DNA of 64,000 nucleotides from positions 66,736,108 through 66,800,107 of the forward strand of contig OX393577.1 of assembly GCA_947652605.1 (NCBI GenBank). The letters are read 5' to 3'. The notes beneath the pieces are model-generated. The model did not search any database. It had not been told where the DNA came from and worked only from the letters and a program-made list of their open reading frames with translations. Made by a program: the position numbers and the translations under genes. Source of the stretch: Elmis aenea. Its lineage: Eukaryota > Arthropoda > Insecta > Coleoptera > Elmidae. Positions 46,421 through 57,939 of this stretch are shown in pieces (the first letter of the stretch is position 1; each line of letters starts with the position of its first letter).

Positions 46421-47648
46421 ATATTTACAGCAGAATGAGAGCAAATATGACGAGATACAACTGAACACAAACGACATGTGGTATGAGCATATGCAAGAAT
46501 GCCAGAAGAAAGACGGGCAGAGAAAATATACAACTGAACTTTTCATTTAAAAAGAAGAGGGAAACCTGAAACAATATGGACACAAGATTTTTTTTCCAAC
46601 AAGTCCACGGACCATGCGACTTACTGTCAGTATTCTGCGCAGTATCAATATCGCGTTCCAGCAGTTCACCGGACGGTAAGTCATTCGTTCCAATCATATT
46701 CAAATCAATTCATGTACTGGTTTGCGGACGATCAAAACAGTCCATGAACGAAGGGACGAACTGCCACTGGGATTTTTGCACGCATGCGCTATTCATAACT
46801 AACTTGAGCTCAGGTAGCTTAAGCATCGCCTCTGTTGCTTTCTAAAAAGATATTTGCGCTTTGGATTATTAGTCAAACAATAGATGCAAAGGTCATTTAC
46901 TGTTAGGCCAGTCGTAAAAGCGTTCCAACAACGGCTAATACTGGCCAATACATTTATTAGTACATAGTTCAGGCATGCGAATAAACCAGTTCATGTACTT
47001 ATCCATGAATTGATTTTAAATCGCTTGTTGGAACAAACTTAAGGAGTAAGAAAAGCCATGGATGCAAGAATTGAAAGATGAAGATGTTACGGCATGGCTT
47101 GGCGTCCGTAGAGGAACCGAAAAACGTCGTCTGATGTTGAACTTGGAATATATACAAGCAAAAAATTCTTACTGAACACCATGATCTTTTTCAACAGAAG
47201 CTTCAAGCTTAAAAAAAGCTTGTACCGATTTTGCGAACAGTATGTTTTCATCTAGTTTATTTAGTTTTTTATGAGGTGGCGCGGCCGCTTGTTGGTAAAA
47301 CGTAGGAGCATTAATGCGTACCCTTTTACCAACTTGCAGTCTACATGTAGGACATATACGTATAGTAACACGGTTTCCCAGGGGTCGCCAGGTTATAATT
47401 TCATTTGGCTAATGAAGCCATGCCGGTAAATACATTATTATATGCAAATAGAGTGCGCTAAGCTGAATAATTCCACCTCTGTGGAACGTTACTCGGTGAA
47501 CAGCCATCGTACACGAAACATTACATCAACTACAATAACTATTATCACTTAGGAAGAAAAAACAACTAATAATAAAACAGTCTGTGTTGGAAGAGCAGAT
47601 TTTGGTGGAAATCGCAACAATAAAACTAAATTTAAAAAAAATAAAGCA
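46421..47648. other. No gene supported; possible small palindromic element
   Basis: CGTTCCAACAACGGC (46927) and GCTTGTTGGAACA (to 47037) may bound a tiny inverted-repeat element of about 110 bp. A minus-strand frame near 47335-47050 reads NAPTFYQQAAAPPHKKLNKL, not confidently identified. Confidence 0.35.
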
Positions 47649-47656
47649 TTTAGTAC

Positions 47657-48738
47657 TAGGGATTGTAAATTTACCGACTTTTTGAATTACCGGTAATTCG
47701 GTAAAACTGCCAATCAAAACCGGTTTACCGGTAATTTACCAGTAAATTATATTATTATATATATTTATATGATACTGTTTCTTTTTAGATTTTTTGCGGT
47801 TACTAACATTTTTAATGTAGTTTTCGGAGTTTATCCGCGTCTCCCCTATAGTGAGAGCTTGCCGAAACGTCGAGCCAATTTAAATATTACCCGGATAAAC
47901 TCCGAAAACCATATTAAAAATAAATATATTTATATACATTGAAGCCTAAACTATCCCAATTAGTTTCATACAATATATTAGTTAACAGCCATTAACGTAT
48001 CTAATATATTTTTATGTAATATTAATATAACACTATATAAAATGACAATATATAATATATAAAATAAAACTATTACAAAAAATATAATCCAGCATTACAA
48101 AAAACACATGAAAATAAAACTATCTGAACATAAAATATAAAATAATTTAACATAATATAGCCTACCTATGTTGTCAAACTATTAACAATATTTTATATTT
48201 TAAACTTTTCTTAAAAATTAACCACGTAGAAAATATAATTTATTTTAACTATCGTCTCCTAATTGCGACCTAATTTTTGTACAAAATAATCCAGCCGCGG
48301 AAAAAGCTTTTTCGGATTCTACTACACTTGTTGGTCGAGTAGTGAGTAAACAATCAAACAATCATATGCCATTTGTATGCTTTCCCCTTATTTTTTCTCT
48401 TTGAAAATACGTTAATTTTTTTTCGATTATTTGATTTAGATTTTATTCATGATTAGAAAGATATTGTAAAATTACCGGAATTACCGGTAAAAAACTGGCA
48501 AATTATCGGTTAAATTTGAAGAGCATTTTTTGCGATGTATTACAATCCCTAGTCGTGTAGTTTTTTTTCTCTTTGAAAACACGTCAATTTTTTTTCGATT
48601 ATTTGATTTAGATTTTTATCGTGATTAGAAAGATATTGTAAAATTACCGGAATTACCGGTAAAAATGTGGCAAATTACCGGTAAAATTTGAAGAGTATTT
48701 TTTGCCGGTTTACCGGTTTACCGGTATTACAATCCCTA
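47657..48738. mobile_element. hAT-type non-autonomous element (1082 bp) with doubled end
   Basis: Ends TAGGGATTGTAA... and ...TTACAATCCCTA, flanked by a perfect 8-bp duplication, TTTAGTAC (47649-47656, 48739-48746). Both ends carry many ACCGGTAA/TTACCGGT repeats. The right terminal 170 bp or so occurs twice: an internal copy ends at 48551 (TTACAATCCCTA followed by GTCGTGTAG), and the true end is at 48738. The interior is AT-rich with no transposase frame. At 47821-47909 an inverted repeat, TTTTCGGAGTTTATCC/GGATAAACTCCGAAAA, may be an older nested piece. Confidence 0.88.
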
Positions 48739-48746
48739 TTTAGTAC

Positions 48747-49388
48747 CCTAAAAATTATGAATTTAGAAAAGCATATAAGTATATTTTAATTTCTTGTTAT
48801 CTTTTATTACTTTCTTGATAGTAGCAATGTTGTTTCGCGAACACCCGCTCTGTAGCAAATCTCTAAAGAAATATGGCAATTAAATTTCACCAGCGCATGA
48901 GTCACCTAGACTAAGCTCTTATTTTATTGTCAACTTATAATGAAAGTAGTTTGATTACTTTTGTCTTGCCATCTGCATCGTACTACGGAACAGTATCGTT
49001 CTAAAATACTTCTAAAAAACCAACAAAGAAATAAATTTTAATGATTGCACATTGCGGAGCGTCTATAGAAACATCTCATCGGCTAGAGTTATTTATTATT
49101 ATGGAATATAGATATAAAACCCGAGAGATATAAAATGTATTTGATCGCTTTTAAATTGAGTAATCGCTTGCAGCTAAACGCGGTATAAAGGAAAAAGCCT
49201 TACACATCTTCTTTGAAGGAAAATCATTAAAAAAGTTCAATAATTCAGCATAACTTTTAAAATGTCGTATATATTTAAACCTCATGATATTCTATTAAAA
49301 ATGAATATAAGAAAGACATATTTGTTAATGTTTTATAATAAATTAGTAAGCTATTTCAACTACAGATAAATATTAAGCAAATAAGGTA
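48747..49388. other. No recognisable feature
   Basis: AT-rich filler between two MITEs. Confidence 0.4.
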
Positions 49389-49391
49389 TAA

Positions 49392-49614
49392 AGGCTCCCC
49401 AGACAGACGCGATATGCCTGCCGCTCGGTACGATACAGTCGGTACATAACTCGGTATGATTATCGCTGCTTACCGCAATGAGTGCCCACACAAGTGCGAC
49501 ACTCGGGACGTTCGGAAACATATGCAAGTGACAGTATTTCATATACCGAAATGTTATTAGATATCGTACCGAATCGTACCGAGCGGCGCATATCGCGTCT
49601 GTCTGGGGGAGCCT
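49392..49614. mobile_element. PIF/Harbinger-like MITE (223 bp)
   Basis: Left end AGGCTCCCCAGACAGACGCG and right end CGCGTCTGTCTGGGGGAGCC(T) form long inverted repeats, continuing through GATATG and CGCTCGGTACGAT. Flanked by TAA on both sides (49389-49391, 49615-49617), fitting a 3-bp target duplication. There is no coding capacity; the 60-codon frame inside is incidental. Confidence 0.85.
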
Positions 49615-49617
49615 TAA

Positions 49618-51220
49618 GACTTTTCGGTCGATTTTAGAGTTTAAGAGAAATTCAAATAGATTTGAAAATTTTAGTTTTAGTAGTTTAGTATAAGTAATTT
49701 ATATAACGTACTTCATATAAAACTTTATTTATGCATTTAATCATTGTATACAAACGTAATTATAAAGATTTTTGTTAAATTTTTGTACTGAATTTCTAAA
49801 TTTAGTATTGCTCTTTTTACTAAAACCCTTCGTCTTAAACAAATTTACATTGATGTTAAGACCCATACAATTTTGCACATAAATACGTTCAAGTTTTCGT
49901 CTGTCGGAGAATAACATCCGAAATTTGTGGACTTAACTTAATATTACTCTTCTGTAAATTTGTTAAACCGTTAAATTAGCTTGGAAATGAATTAAACAAC
50001 CTTAAGTTCGTTATACCAGTATTAAAAATCTTAATTCCTAAAAGTTTATGTATAATAGCTCGGGATAACAAAGGCGTTTGTTTACATCGTAAAACAAGTG
50101 CTTAGCGTTCCTTTTGACGACAAAATTCGGCATTCAGTATTCTACTTTAAGGCTGGCTCGAACACTTCCCTGTAAAAAACAATGGTCCCGCAAACTCCAG
50201 ATCCTCGATAATTAAAGCATTCTGGGTTTTATTTACGTCCTGTTTTATAATATCCGTTTTAAGATTACATGCAGTTTTGAGCCACAATAAAAACGTCGCT
50301 TTTGTTCTGGAATACAATCCCATAAAGGAGATCTTTAGAGCGATGGATTGAAATGATTATTTTATCAGATCCGGGATATTTTTTTGGTGGTACCTACAGG
50401 CAGATATAGTTTTATTGTTGATTGAATAGTAGGCAACCGTCCAGAATACCAGAATACGAGTACCAAGCAGAATTTATTAAAAAGGAACAACGCGTTGGAT
50501 TCGGATGAAGATGCGCCTTTCGAGACATGTTTAGGCTTTAGAAAAAATATATAGATATACTTCTTGTTTTATGAAAAACTTAATTGCTGTCCAATAGGTA
50601 AATAATCCATTATCAATTCAAAACCGAATGGCTATAAAGTTTTGGCGAATAACGTCGAACCGTTGACAAACAACTACACGTTCACTTGTTTTATTTCGGT
50701 CACAGGCTACTGAGATGGGCGAAATTTTTCTCTGTCCCCTCGTAAGACATACATTTGAAAGAAATATCTTTATTATCGCGTGACATTTATTTCAATCATC
50801 TAGAATAGGAGGAGAACGCAGCACATTGAGAGCTCCCTCAAGTATCGAAATAAATTGGTGGAAGTGGGGTTGTCAAATACAAGGATTCTCGATTAAACGT
50901 CGTTTTAAGCTCTTCAACCCGACCTGAACATCTGTATCTCTAAGGTACTCCCTGAACGCAGTGCGTTAAAAATTCAAACGCACTTACGCACCAAAACAGT
51001 TACAATCGGTGCTAAAGGGATTTCGGCATTACTCCAGACGTCCTTATTAATAAATCACGGAATAAATTTCATGCTTCAGAAACATTTAAAACGACGATAA
51101 GTTCTTTAAAATAATTGTTGGCCTAAATAATATGTGAGAAAAGTTCATAAATGCTTTGCTATGTAATTTAAGCGAAAAATATTGGGTATTAGGTTAGGTG
51201 TAATAGAGTACTAATTCAAA
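49618..51220. other. No recognisable gene
   Basis: AT-rich sequence without a supported gene; part near 51200 may be flank of the Penelope-like element. Confidence 0.4.
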
Positions 51221-51270
51221 CTATTCCATATATTTCGGACTTTAATTAAGTCCTTCTTCAGTGGATACTA
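51221..51270 (-). ncRNA. Hammerhead-like motif at the Penelope 3' region
   Basis: On the minus strand: CTGAAGA (51261-51255), a GGACTT-AATTA-AAGTCC hairpin (helix II), then GAAA (51236-51233). Flanks TATCCA and TGGAATA can pair as helix I with one bulged A. Helix III would be minimal (TATA), which in known Penelope ribozymes can be completed by dimerisation. One extra A precedes helix II, unlike the usual 10.1-11.1 pair, so catalytic activity is uncertain. Confidence 0.45.
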
Positions 51271-51787
51271 CAATACATAAAAATGTGTTATAGAAAAAAC
51301 TAATAGCTGAAGGCAAGTGAAAACTTACAGTTTATATAGGTTATACCATGAGGTGGAAAAAATGTTGATTGTACCATAGCAATATATAAGCCATTCATAG
51401 ATGGTGGAGTAAAACAAGTCACAAAACAATATTACATGAAGATTCACAGTTTATAAACAGATTAAAAGCATCAAAAGATGTATGTATAAAACAAAACTTA
51501 ATTGAACAAACAACAGGAACAAAGTCAAAAAATTTTTGATCTATGACAAGCAGACTGCCAACAGCAGTAAGTTAATATTACTAAAAACGGAAGTATTATT
51601 TTTGGCGGGAATAATGAAACCCAAAAATTGTTGAAGAAAATGGAAATACAAGCCAGTGTAATTCAAATAATTACCTGGGTAAATGTATACCAAAAAATTA
51701 TACAAAACTAAATATGAATCAGATTGAAGTTATACAAGGGATGTAAAAAGACCATTAAACCAAACCTAATATAAATGAAAAATCTAA

Positions 51788-53922
51788 TTACAATTGAACA
51801 GACAAGGACTCACTCGATGAATTAACAGTAGTACTGGGATTAATTTTTGAATTCTTATGGTAATGAAGTAGTAAAGTGTAGATATTACTTAAATCTTGAA
51901 CATCAGTTTTGTAATTAAGGGTAGAACTATGAGTTTGAATGTGGCACATTTCTAAAAATAAGCGTTTCTTGTAATTTGATTCAAAACAAAGGATTTTTGG
52001 ATGGTCAAAATTAATACGATGGTCATCATTAGTGAAATGTTGGCTGAGGGCCGTAGCATTAGGATTATTAAAAATGTCCCTTTTGTGTTGATACACTCTC
52101 ATACCTAATTGTTGGGAAGTTTGACCCACATATACAGAATCACAAAAAGAGCAAGGAATTAAATAAACCAAGTCAGATTTTTTCAACAAAGGAACACTGT
52201 CTTTCAACCTGCTAAAAAGATTTTGAACTGTTAAAGGGTACGTTTAGCAATAAATAATTGTTTGTAGTCTTTAAAAATATGTATGATTTTTGGGGTAAGG
52301 CACTCTATATTCGGAAGGACTCTATAAATATTATTTAGAAGGGGAGGATCTGAAACAGTATGGGTTCTCATGTCAGAGACATTGAAAATAAGTTTTTTTA
52401 AAAAAGTTGAAGGATAAGAGTTGTATAAAAGCAAATTGTAAAGTTTAACAAGATTCCTTTGCAACAGTGAGGGATGTGAAATTTTTTTAATACGGTTTTT
52501 TAGACCAAGGATGACATTGGTTTTGATTCTGAGGGGATGATTAGATAAATAGTTGATGTATCTCCCAGACGCAGTAGGTTTTTGGTACCAGTCGAGGATA
52601 ATGAGGTTGTTAAGACCTCTGATAAGTAACGTGTCCAAAAAAGGAACACTGTTATTAGTTTCTTCTTCAATAGTGAACTGTATGTTCACATTATAACTAT
52701 TAAAGGTATCCAAAACCATTTTAATTAAATTAGCAGGGACAGAACATATGATATCATCAACATATTTTTTAATGAAAGGGAAGGTAAATGGAAGTAAAGG
52801 AATAACGGAGTCAAGTAAAGCATCCATAACAATTTGTGCTAGGATGGGACTTAAATTGGAGCCCATCGGGCAACCAAATTTTTGTTTATAAAATTGATGA
52901 TCAAATGAAAAGTAATTGGATTCAAATAAGAGGGTAATACATTTAAGGAAGGAGTCTAGAGGAATATCAGTATGGGGGCTAATAAGCTCCCATTAATTGG
53001 TGATGTTATCCAACACTAATTGCAAAGGGATGTTGGTAAACAAGGACACAACATCTAAGCTAATTAAAACAAAACCATCAGGTAGTGTGAAATTATTAAT
53101 AAATTCGGCAAAATCAAAAGAGTCTTTGACAAAATAATCAAAATTAGGCAATTCCGCAACTGATAAGACATTGGCAATAAATTTAGAAAATTTTTCCGTA
53201 GGGGAACCCATAGAGGCAACAATTGGTCTAACAGGGCAATCAGGTTTATGGACTTTAGGTAAAGCATAAAGTTTAGGTGAAAGGCCTTTATAACAACAAA
53301 GCTTTTTAGCAGTGTGATCATCCAGGTAACCAAGTCTATTGAAATCCTTGATTAGACAATTGAATTTGCGTTGAATGGAATTAGTGGGGTCTTTATTTAA
53401 CTTCTGGTATGTGTTGGTATCAGCCAAAAGGGCATGAACCTTAGAAATATAGTCATTCTTAGACAACAGAACAGAAACATTACCTTTGTCGGATCTAATT
53501 AGCAAGATATCAGGGTTAAGTTTAAGAAATTTCTTAGTTTTGTTAAACAATTGTAAAAATTGAGAGTCTTTAATAGGAGATTGAATATAATTAGTAATGA
53601 TATTAGAAATTCTGGATCTAAACAAATTACGATCAGAGGGTTGTACTACTTCAAGTATAGATTCAACATCAGCAAGTAATGAAGGTAACGATAAGTATTT
53701 TTTAGGAGGTGCTAAACTAAATTTAGGACCAAGAGCAATGAAGTTACTAATGTCCTCAGGGATAGTTACCTGGCTTAAATTTTTAATCCAATTAACTTTG
53801 ACGCCAACTGATTTGGCATTATTAAAAAGTGAGGTTAATTTGTTAAATTTAATGATATTATTATATTTAATCTTATGGAAAATGTAATTGAAACGAGAAG
53901 ATTGACGGTGTTTTGCTATGGT
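51788..53922 (-). pseudogene. Penelope-like RT/GIY-YIG polyprotein, lightly broken
   Basis: Open from 53922 without an ATG (TIAKHRQSSRFNYIF...). It reads FIALGPKFSLAPPKKYLSLP (N-terminal region), SDKGNVSVLLSKNDY, YALPKVHKPDCPVRPIVA, then LDVVSLFTNIPLQL. A single TAA at 52995-52993 interrupts ITN-stop-WELIS. It continues FYKQKFGCPMGSNLSPILAQ and FIKKYVDDIICS (catalytic Asp pair), and VPFLDTLLIRGLNN. Near 52231-52207 a one-base frameshift precedes LVYLIPCSFCDSVYVGQTSQ and RVYQHKRDIF, the GIY-YIG endonuclease, up to the stop at 51788. Only one stop and one frameshift over about 700 codons implies a fairly recent loss of function. Confidence 0.9.
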
Positions 53923-53929
53923 TTACGAT

Positions 53930-54453
53930 ACCGTCAAAGTTTTTCTCGTGTATGAGACATTATGATAGCGCGGGATTAGTTTTCTCAGTTAAAAAAAAGC
54001 GTATCTAATTCAAAAACATGTGATTCAGTTTATATTACATGTCACAGCGCTAGGGAATTATTAAATTAAGTCCTGGCGTACGTGCATGCCATCCAAAAAA
54101 GCAGATTATACAGTATACGGTTACAAAAGTACATACGCAAGCATTCTACTGTTTCTATTTGTACAATGAATATGAGTTATTAAAAAAATTCTGATTAAAC
54201 CCATAAATAATGCGTTAAAAAAACGTAACATTTAATGAAAATGCGACACCAAGCTTAGACCATGAAAATGTACATTAATTTTTTAAATAATTTATAGGTA
54301 CCTATAAATTTGCACATTTGGCTAAATTTAATAAACTTTAGACGTTAAAAACTCTGGATTGATAATACAGTAATCTTGATTATTCGGCAAACCTCGGAAA
54401 AACAAAATCTAATACACATTTGGTAAACAATTATAAAATTAATTAGAATTGAA
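53930..54453. other. No recognisable feature
   Basis: AT-rich. A hairpin TTGACGGT...ACCGTCAA spans about 53905-53937, at the 5' edge of the Penelope frame. Confidence 0.4.
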
Positions 54454-55030
54454 ATGCCAAAGAACTTTGACAACAATGGAATAGTAGTCAAATTATTTAA
54501 CAAGATTTGGGACGAAGAAGGGATACCCATAGACTGGGAAGTAGGAGTACACATATACAAACCAATTCTGACATACGGATGCGAAAGCTGGGTGTTAGGC
54601 AGCCGAATTAAAAGCAAAATACAGGCGCTAGAAATGAAGTATTTAAGAGGCGTCAAAGCTATTACCCGAAGAGATAAAACATGAAATGAGACAATTAGAT
54701 CAGAACTCAATGTTAAACCAGTTTTGGAAAACATAGAAAAACAACATCTAAAGTGGTTTGGGCATCTAGTGAGGATGTAGGTTGGAAGACAAACGAAAAG
54801 ACTATGGCTGGTCAAATCCACACAGAAAAGACAAAGAGGAAGACCGAGTAAAGCATGGAACCAAGTGGTGGCTGAAGGTCTGAAGGATAGAAGAATTACC
54901 TGGAGTGAGGGGATGAGAAAGGCAAGCAACAGGAGAGAGTGGACAGTGTTTATTCATAAAACTGGTTGATGTTTTGTAACGTACCCTAACACCTTCGGGT
55001 ATTATAAGGATAGGATTAATAAAAAATAAA
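54454..55030 (+). mobile_element. RTE-like LINE remnant, family 3 (internally deleted)
   Basis: The frame starts with RT-front sequence ([20 protein letters not shown]) and at about 54545-54555 jumps to [40 protein letters not shown], then (after a stop) LNVKPVLENIEKQHLKWFGH and a basic tail, KRQRGRPSKAWNQVVAEGLK. The RT catalytic palm is deleted. The 3' end (AACACCTTCGGGTATTATAA, then an A-rich tail) matches the copy at 11.4-12.5 kb. Confidence 0.87.
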
Positions 55031-56041
55031 TAAACTAAATTAGAGTTGAATCGATAATCAGGATGATGTACATTCTATTTTCAGGTTAAACCTACTTACA
55101 GAATATAATGATGGTGTAAATAAAAACTTACTTAATGACAAATTAAAATAAGATCCAACTTGTAATTCAGCTGTTTGTTTCGAAAATGATTACTTAACTA
55201 AAAAAATGTATTCGCTACTGCGGTGTTAGTCTTTTTTGTGATGGAAAATTCGTTGAAACAACTTATATTTGTAGAATTCTGAGTCAGCAATCAGACTTAA
55301 AAGTGTTGAAAGCATCAAACTTGCAGTTGTAGACCGGCATTGTTATTCCCATTGCGCCAGTGCTGGCATAAACTTTTTGTAGAACAACAATTTGTGGTTA
55401 TGTAACTTAGTACTCAAGGTTCAAAATGACCACACTATAGCGAACGGAGTAATTTTAGTTGGGAAATGTCAGATATAATACAACAAAACGTTATCATCCG
55501 TGCTTTGTCTTTTCATATGTGGAGCGAAGAAATAATACAGAATGATAGCAACTTTATATGCTGTGTATTACGCGTCCGTGCTACATAATACTTTGTGTTG
55601 GAAATAATTCTAGATCATTTACAGAAATGGTAATTATCCGCTGATGTGTAAACTTTTGTTGAGCTGCTGTAGTTTGTTGAACATTAACTAAACCTGGAAA
55701 ACACTATATTTATGTTTAACTTACACCTACTCTTTGGGATTCATTATTAAACTGTGTGTTATGAGTGTTTGAATGTCGAAATGAAAATTGTATCGATAAT
55801 TATATTTCGATAAACAGAAATAACGATAGGGATAATTTAGACAATTTTTTGTGGACCAATGTGAACGATGTATGTTATTTGCAAATGTGTTTAAGACTGT
55901 AAATTGTTTGTATATTAGCTACCTAAAAGTAATTTTTAGCTGTCAGAATATTAACGGATTTTCTTATTTCCTTGAAACTGGATCCCAATTTTTTTAATGA
56001 ACCGAATTCGCTAGTAAACTGTTTCAAAATAAATTGTATAA
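55031..56041. other. No recognisable feature
   Basis: AT-rich DNA with no supported gene. Confidence 0.4.
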
Positions 56042-56790
56042 GTAGGAAGAAGTCTGCTTACTAGAAGGTTTGCAAAAAGTTGAAGGTATTATCTGCGGAA
56101 TATGGGGAGCAGCACAGAGACAATGCACATCTGTAAGCCTTGGACAGTATGCAATCATATTTCAAGCCGAGGTGTACGCTATACGATTATGTGCAGATAC
56201 ACTATTGGAAAAAGGTTTTAATAATAAGAGTATCTTCATAGTGTCCGACAGCGAAGCAGCGTTAAAAGCTCTTGGCTCGTCGGAAGTACCCTCAGGACTT
56301 GTTCTGAACTGCATCCAGGACTCAACGTGCTAGGAAGCAGGAATAACCCTAAACTGGTATTGTGTCTAGGGCACACCAATATACCAGGGAACGAGAAGGC
56401 AGATCGCCTACTCAACATTGGCAGGTTAACCCGCAGTTAGTACATCCTATGGAACAGCGAAGCGGTGTCTTAGTGACATATTAATACAGGGGCACTATGC
56501 TCATTGAAAAAAAGTTGCAGGATAAGCCCATTCTAAAGCTATCCTGTCAATGGTCTACAAAGAAAAGACAGAAGAAATGCTCAGGATAAGCAGAGCAGAC
56601 ATTAGAGCAGCCACAGGATTAGTTACAGGACACAGTGGGCTAAACAAACACTTCTACATGGTAGGGCTCTCGGAGACCGATATAAGCAGAGGATGTGGTG
56701 AAGAAGAAGAAACTCCTCTTCACGTACTATGCCAGTGTGAAGGATCCACACCCTATCGGCGTAGTTTTCTGGGGATGGAAAAAGCCAACC
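56042..56790 (+). mobile_element. LINE RNase H and zinc-knuckle fragment
   Basis: A frame from about 56070 reads GQYAIIFQAEVYAIRLCADT and FNNKSIFIVSDSEAALKALG: RNase H motifs with the catalytic Glu (QAE) and Asp (SDS). After frameshifts, HTNIPGNEKADRL follows, and an open frame at 56550-56790 has RADIRAATGLVTGHSGLNKH and CGEEEETPLHVLCQCEG. Sequence identity to the 37.6-38.1 kb copy ends near 56795, where a piggyBac-like end begins. No RT is present. Confidence 0.86.
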
Positions 56791-56795
56791 AAGAA

Positions 56796-56870
56796 GAACC
56801 ACCGGTGGCCACGCGGTTCCTGATTCAAGTCACAAAATGTCCACCGGTGGCCCATGCGACGCTCAACGTG
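56796..56870 (-). mobile_element. Solo piggyBac-like end
   Basis: Next to TTAA (56871-56874) the minus strand reads CACGTTGAGCGTCGCATGGG, starting like piggyBac 1 (CACGTT). It carries two perfect CCACCGGTGG palindromes (56799-56808, 56841-56850) placed 42 bp apart. The LINE homology stops where this begins. The other end is not seen. Confidence 0.5.
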
Positions 56871-56874
56871 TTAA

Positions 56875-57935
56875 AAACCTCACTTCCATACTTCCAGTTC
56901 GACTTTTTTGATTTTTGGCCATGGTCTATCCGTTACACACAAATTGCACGAAATCAGGTTTTGAATTGAAAGTTTTAATCGAATATTTGAAGACATCGAG
57001 GTCATAATTCACGTGTAACGTTCGCGTAATCCGTTTTCGCATAACCAATATCCATTGGATACGACCAACCGCCACAATTAAAGTTTTAATCTGTAAACTA
57101 TTATTTCAGTACGGACATGCATTTTTATCTCGTATAAATTTCCGATAACTCTTCATGAACGTCGACAATAAATCAAATGCAAAATAGGTAAATGATTAGG
57201 CCGCGTTCTGTGTGATCGAGGTGCTCTCTCGTTGGTCCAATTATGTTGGACGATATTGCAATTGTTCTGCATTAAAGTTCATCAACCACTTATCGGTATC
57301 ATAACAATTAATGCTCAAAGGTATTTGGTTGTTGGTAATTACTGTATTGAGTGTTTCGGGCTAATATAGAGCAGAGGCGTGGCTAAAGGGGTACTCAAAA
57401 ACGACATGTTTTGATAGAAAACGGAAACTGGGCTTTGATAGTTTTTTATTTTATTGAACATCATTAAATTTGGTGATTAACTTTCGATAACCAAGCAAAA
57501 TGTTGAGTTCTTTTTAGGTACATACGACATATTGTAAGCTTTAAGCTCTAAAAATCAGCACAAAATATGTAGTGAATGTACTGACAATGACACCTACTTA
57601 ACAATAAAAATTATAAAATAAAGTAACGCAATAAAACTAGTAATAATAATTTATCTTCACATAATTTCAGTAATTTAAAATTTGTAATTTGCAATCGTAC
57701 ATTAGGGTTTGTTTGGCAATCGCTGACTAATCATTCATGCCAAAGAGACTTTACGGAAATTCGGAACACCAGTCAAAATTTTAATTGACACGTTGTGTTT
57801 CACACTGTGATTTGCATGAATTGCAAAACATTGACTGGTTTTTGATATTACCGTCATTAAAATAAAGATGGTGTACATAGTTTTGAAAAACGGAACTGCT
57901 TTTGGTTACCAGAATAATAAACAAACATTTTATGA
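56875..57935. other. No supported gene; one possible hAT end
   Basis: CAGAGGCGTGGCTAAAGGGG at 57372 resembles a hAT-type terminus. A minus frame at 57781-57987 with a MFCNSCKSQCE stretch could be a decayed zinc finger but is not identified. Confidence 0.35.
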
Positions 57936-57939
57936 TTAA

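Larger units (their letters stand above)
51221..53922 (-). mobile_element. Penelope-like element
   Basis: A minus-strand Penelope-like retroelement: a reverse transcriptase joined to a GIY-YIG endonuclease (51788-53922), then a non-coding 3' region ending in a hammerhead-like motif (51221-51270). A matching motif was not found upstream of 53922, so the 5' repeat region is probably missing. Exact outer limits and target duplication are not determined. Confidence 0.88.

Noticed and set aside
46576..46845. An 89-codon plus frame in unique sequence
   Set aside because: No domain, and no supporting splice or promoter signals.
47050..47335. Minus-strand frame with KKLNKLDENILFAKSVQAFF as a possible BESS-type motif
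   Set aside because: Similarity is too weak and the frame is broken; kept only as a note.
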